DNA of 34,608 nt. Origin: Clostridiales bacterium UBA3259. GTDB lineage: Bacteria > Bacillota_A > Clostridia > Oscillospirales > Oscillospiraceae. The translations under genes were made by a program, and so were the position numbers. The stretch lies in the NCBI GenBank assembly GCA_002362625.1, contig DEUP01000025.1:1-34608 (forward strand), in the 5' to 3' direction. The notes under the pieces were generated by a model. The model searched no databases, was not told the DNA's origin, and saw only the letters and a list, made by a program, of their open reading frames with translations. The number at the start of each line of letters is the position of its first letter. The first letter of the stretch is position 1. This document shows, in pieces, positions 33,712 through 34,608 of this stretch.

Positions 33712-34608
33712 TCAGGCGTTGGCCTTCCGCTCCGCCATCCAGGCGAGATAGTCGTCATAGGTGCCGTACTTGTCGATAATGGTACCATCCGGCTGGAAAG
33801 CAATGACCCTGTTACAGGTGGAGGTCAGCATTTCGTGGTCGTGGGAAGCCAGCAGCACCACGCCCGGGAAGGCCTCCAGACCCTTGTTCACCGCCTGAAT
33901 GGACTCCATGTCCAGGTGGTTGGTGGGCTGATCCAGCAGCACCACGTTGGCCCCGGAGAGCATCATTTTGGACAGCATGCAGCGGACCTTCTCGCCGCCG
34001 GACAGCACGTCTACAGGCTTGAATACATCCTCGTTGCTGAAGAGCATCCGGCCCAGGAAGCCCCGGAGGTACACGTCGTCCTTCTTGGCGGAATACTGCC
34101 GCAGCCAGTCCAGCAGTTCCATTTTGTTGCCTTCAAAATATGGGCTGTTATCTTTGGGCAGATAGCTGCGGATGGTGGACACGCCCCACTTGATGCTGCC
34201 CTCGTCCGGCTCCAGTTCCCCCATGAGAATCTTGAACAGAGCGGTCTGGGCCAGCTCATTTTCACCCACAAAGGCAATCTTGTCCGTGCGGTTCACGGAG
34301 AAGTAGACCTTGTCCAGCAGCTTCACACCGTCCACAGTGACGGAGACGTCCTTCACGGTGAGCACGTCCTTGCCCAGCTCCCGGTCCTGGGTAAAGCCCA
34401 CGAAGGGATAGCGGCGGGTGGAGCAGGGCATTTCCTCCACGGTCAGCTTGTCCAGCAACTTTCGCCGGGCGGTAGCCTGCTTGGCCTTGGCCTTGTTGGC
34501 GGAGAAGCGCTGGATGAACAGCTGCAGCTCCTCGATCTTCTCCTGGTTGCGCTTATTCTTGTTGCGGATCATGGCCTGGACCATCTGGGAGGACTCGTAC
34601 CAGAAGTC
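33712..34608 (-). CDS. ABC-F ATPase, C-terminal part (YbiT/YkpA-like); 5' end outside window
   Basis: The frame is open to the window edge (it reads DFWYESSQ before the internal Met at 34584), so this is the last ~298 residues of a protein that in this family has about 530-540. It contains the inter-domain linker (KNKRNQEKIEELQLFIQRF, ...SKQATARRKLLDKL-like) and the second nucleotide-binding domain. The signature LSGGEKVRCML is intact. Walker A is degenerate (GENELAQTALF) and Walker B has Gln in place of the catalytic Glu (LLDQPTNHLD). ABC-F proteins act on the ribosome, not as transporters. YbiT/YkpA-like affiliation rests on the YPFVGFTQDRELG segment. It precedes argS in one transcript. Confidence 0.9.
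   Translation of the reverse strand, partial: DFWYESSQMVQAMIRNKNKRNQEKIEELQLFIQRFSANKAKAKQATARRKLLDKLTVEEMPCSTRRYPFVGFTQDRELGKDVLTVKDVSVTVDGVKLLDKVYFSVNRTDKIAFVGENELAQTALFKILMGELEPDEGSIKWGVSTIRSYLPKDNSPYFEGNKMELLDWLRQYSAKKDDVYLRGFLGRMLFSNEDVFKPVDVLSGGEKVRCMLSKMMLSGANVVLLDQPTNHLDMESIQAVNKGLEAFPGVVLLASHDHEMLTSTCNRVIAFQPDGTIIDKYGTYDDYLAWMAERKANA

Overview
The window looks like chromosomal DNA from a Gram-positive anaerobe of the class Clostridia, probably a gut Oscillospirales/Ruminococcaceae-type bacterium. This is inferred from gene content and style: GC-rich coding (roughly 55-60% by eye), strong AGGAGG-type ribosome binding sites, TrmFO rather than TrmA, PlsX, a small Spo0A_C-like protein, a NahK-type N-acetylhexosamine kinase, and a LicD-bearing polysaccharide cluster. 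I see no rRNA, tRNA, CRISPR, insertion sequence or phage gene. No gene-free stretch exceeds 300 bases.

Region 1 (26-17234, all minus strand) is a 15-gene Wzx/Wzy-type cell-surface polysaccharide operon. It reads from a promoter near 17322-17350 down to the left edge. In transcription order it holds a WbpM/CapD-type UDP-GlcNAc 4,6-dehydratase, an initiating phosphoglycosyl transferase, a WbpV-like 4-ketosugar reductase/epimerase, a WbuB-like glycosyltransferase, CapE-CapF-CapG, a WcaC-like glycosyltransferase, a Wzy-like polymerase, a LicD-family transferase, three GT-B glycosyltransferases, a GT2 glycosyltransferase and a Wzx-like flippase. CapEFG should make UDP-N-acetyl-L-fucosamine, and WbpM plus the reductase should make UDP-D-FucNAc or UDP-D-QuiNAc. 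Six glycosyltransferases plus the initiating enzyme suggest a repeat unit of up to about seven residues, possibly with a LicD-added phospho-substituent. No chain-length regulator, Tyr-kinase module or LytR-CpsA-Psr ligase is in view.

Region 2 (17381-19241) holds a small four-helix membrane protein with its own terminator and a NahK-like HexNAc 1-kinase with its own strong promoter, both minus strand.

Region 3 (19282-26954, minus strand) is a housekeeping run from one extended -10 promoter: SpoU-family rRNA/tRNA methyltransferase, DprA, TopA, TrmFO, PlsX and RNase III, closed by a GC-rich hairpin.

Region 4 (26989-31935) is accessory: a plus-strand ABC-B exporter, a divergent pair of tiny genes around a perfect palindrome (Spo0A_C-like 72-aa protein and 64-aa HTH), an MFS transporter, and an XRE-TPR regulator. 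Region 5 (31947-34608, minus strand) has argS and the C-terminal part of an ABC-F ATPase whose second nucleotide-binding site looks catalytically degenerate; this gene runs off the right edge.
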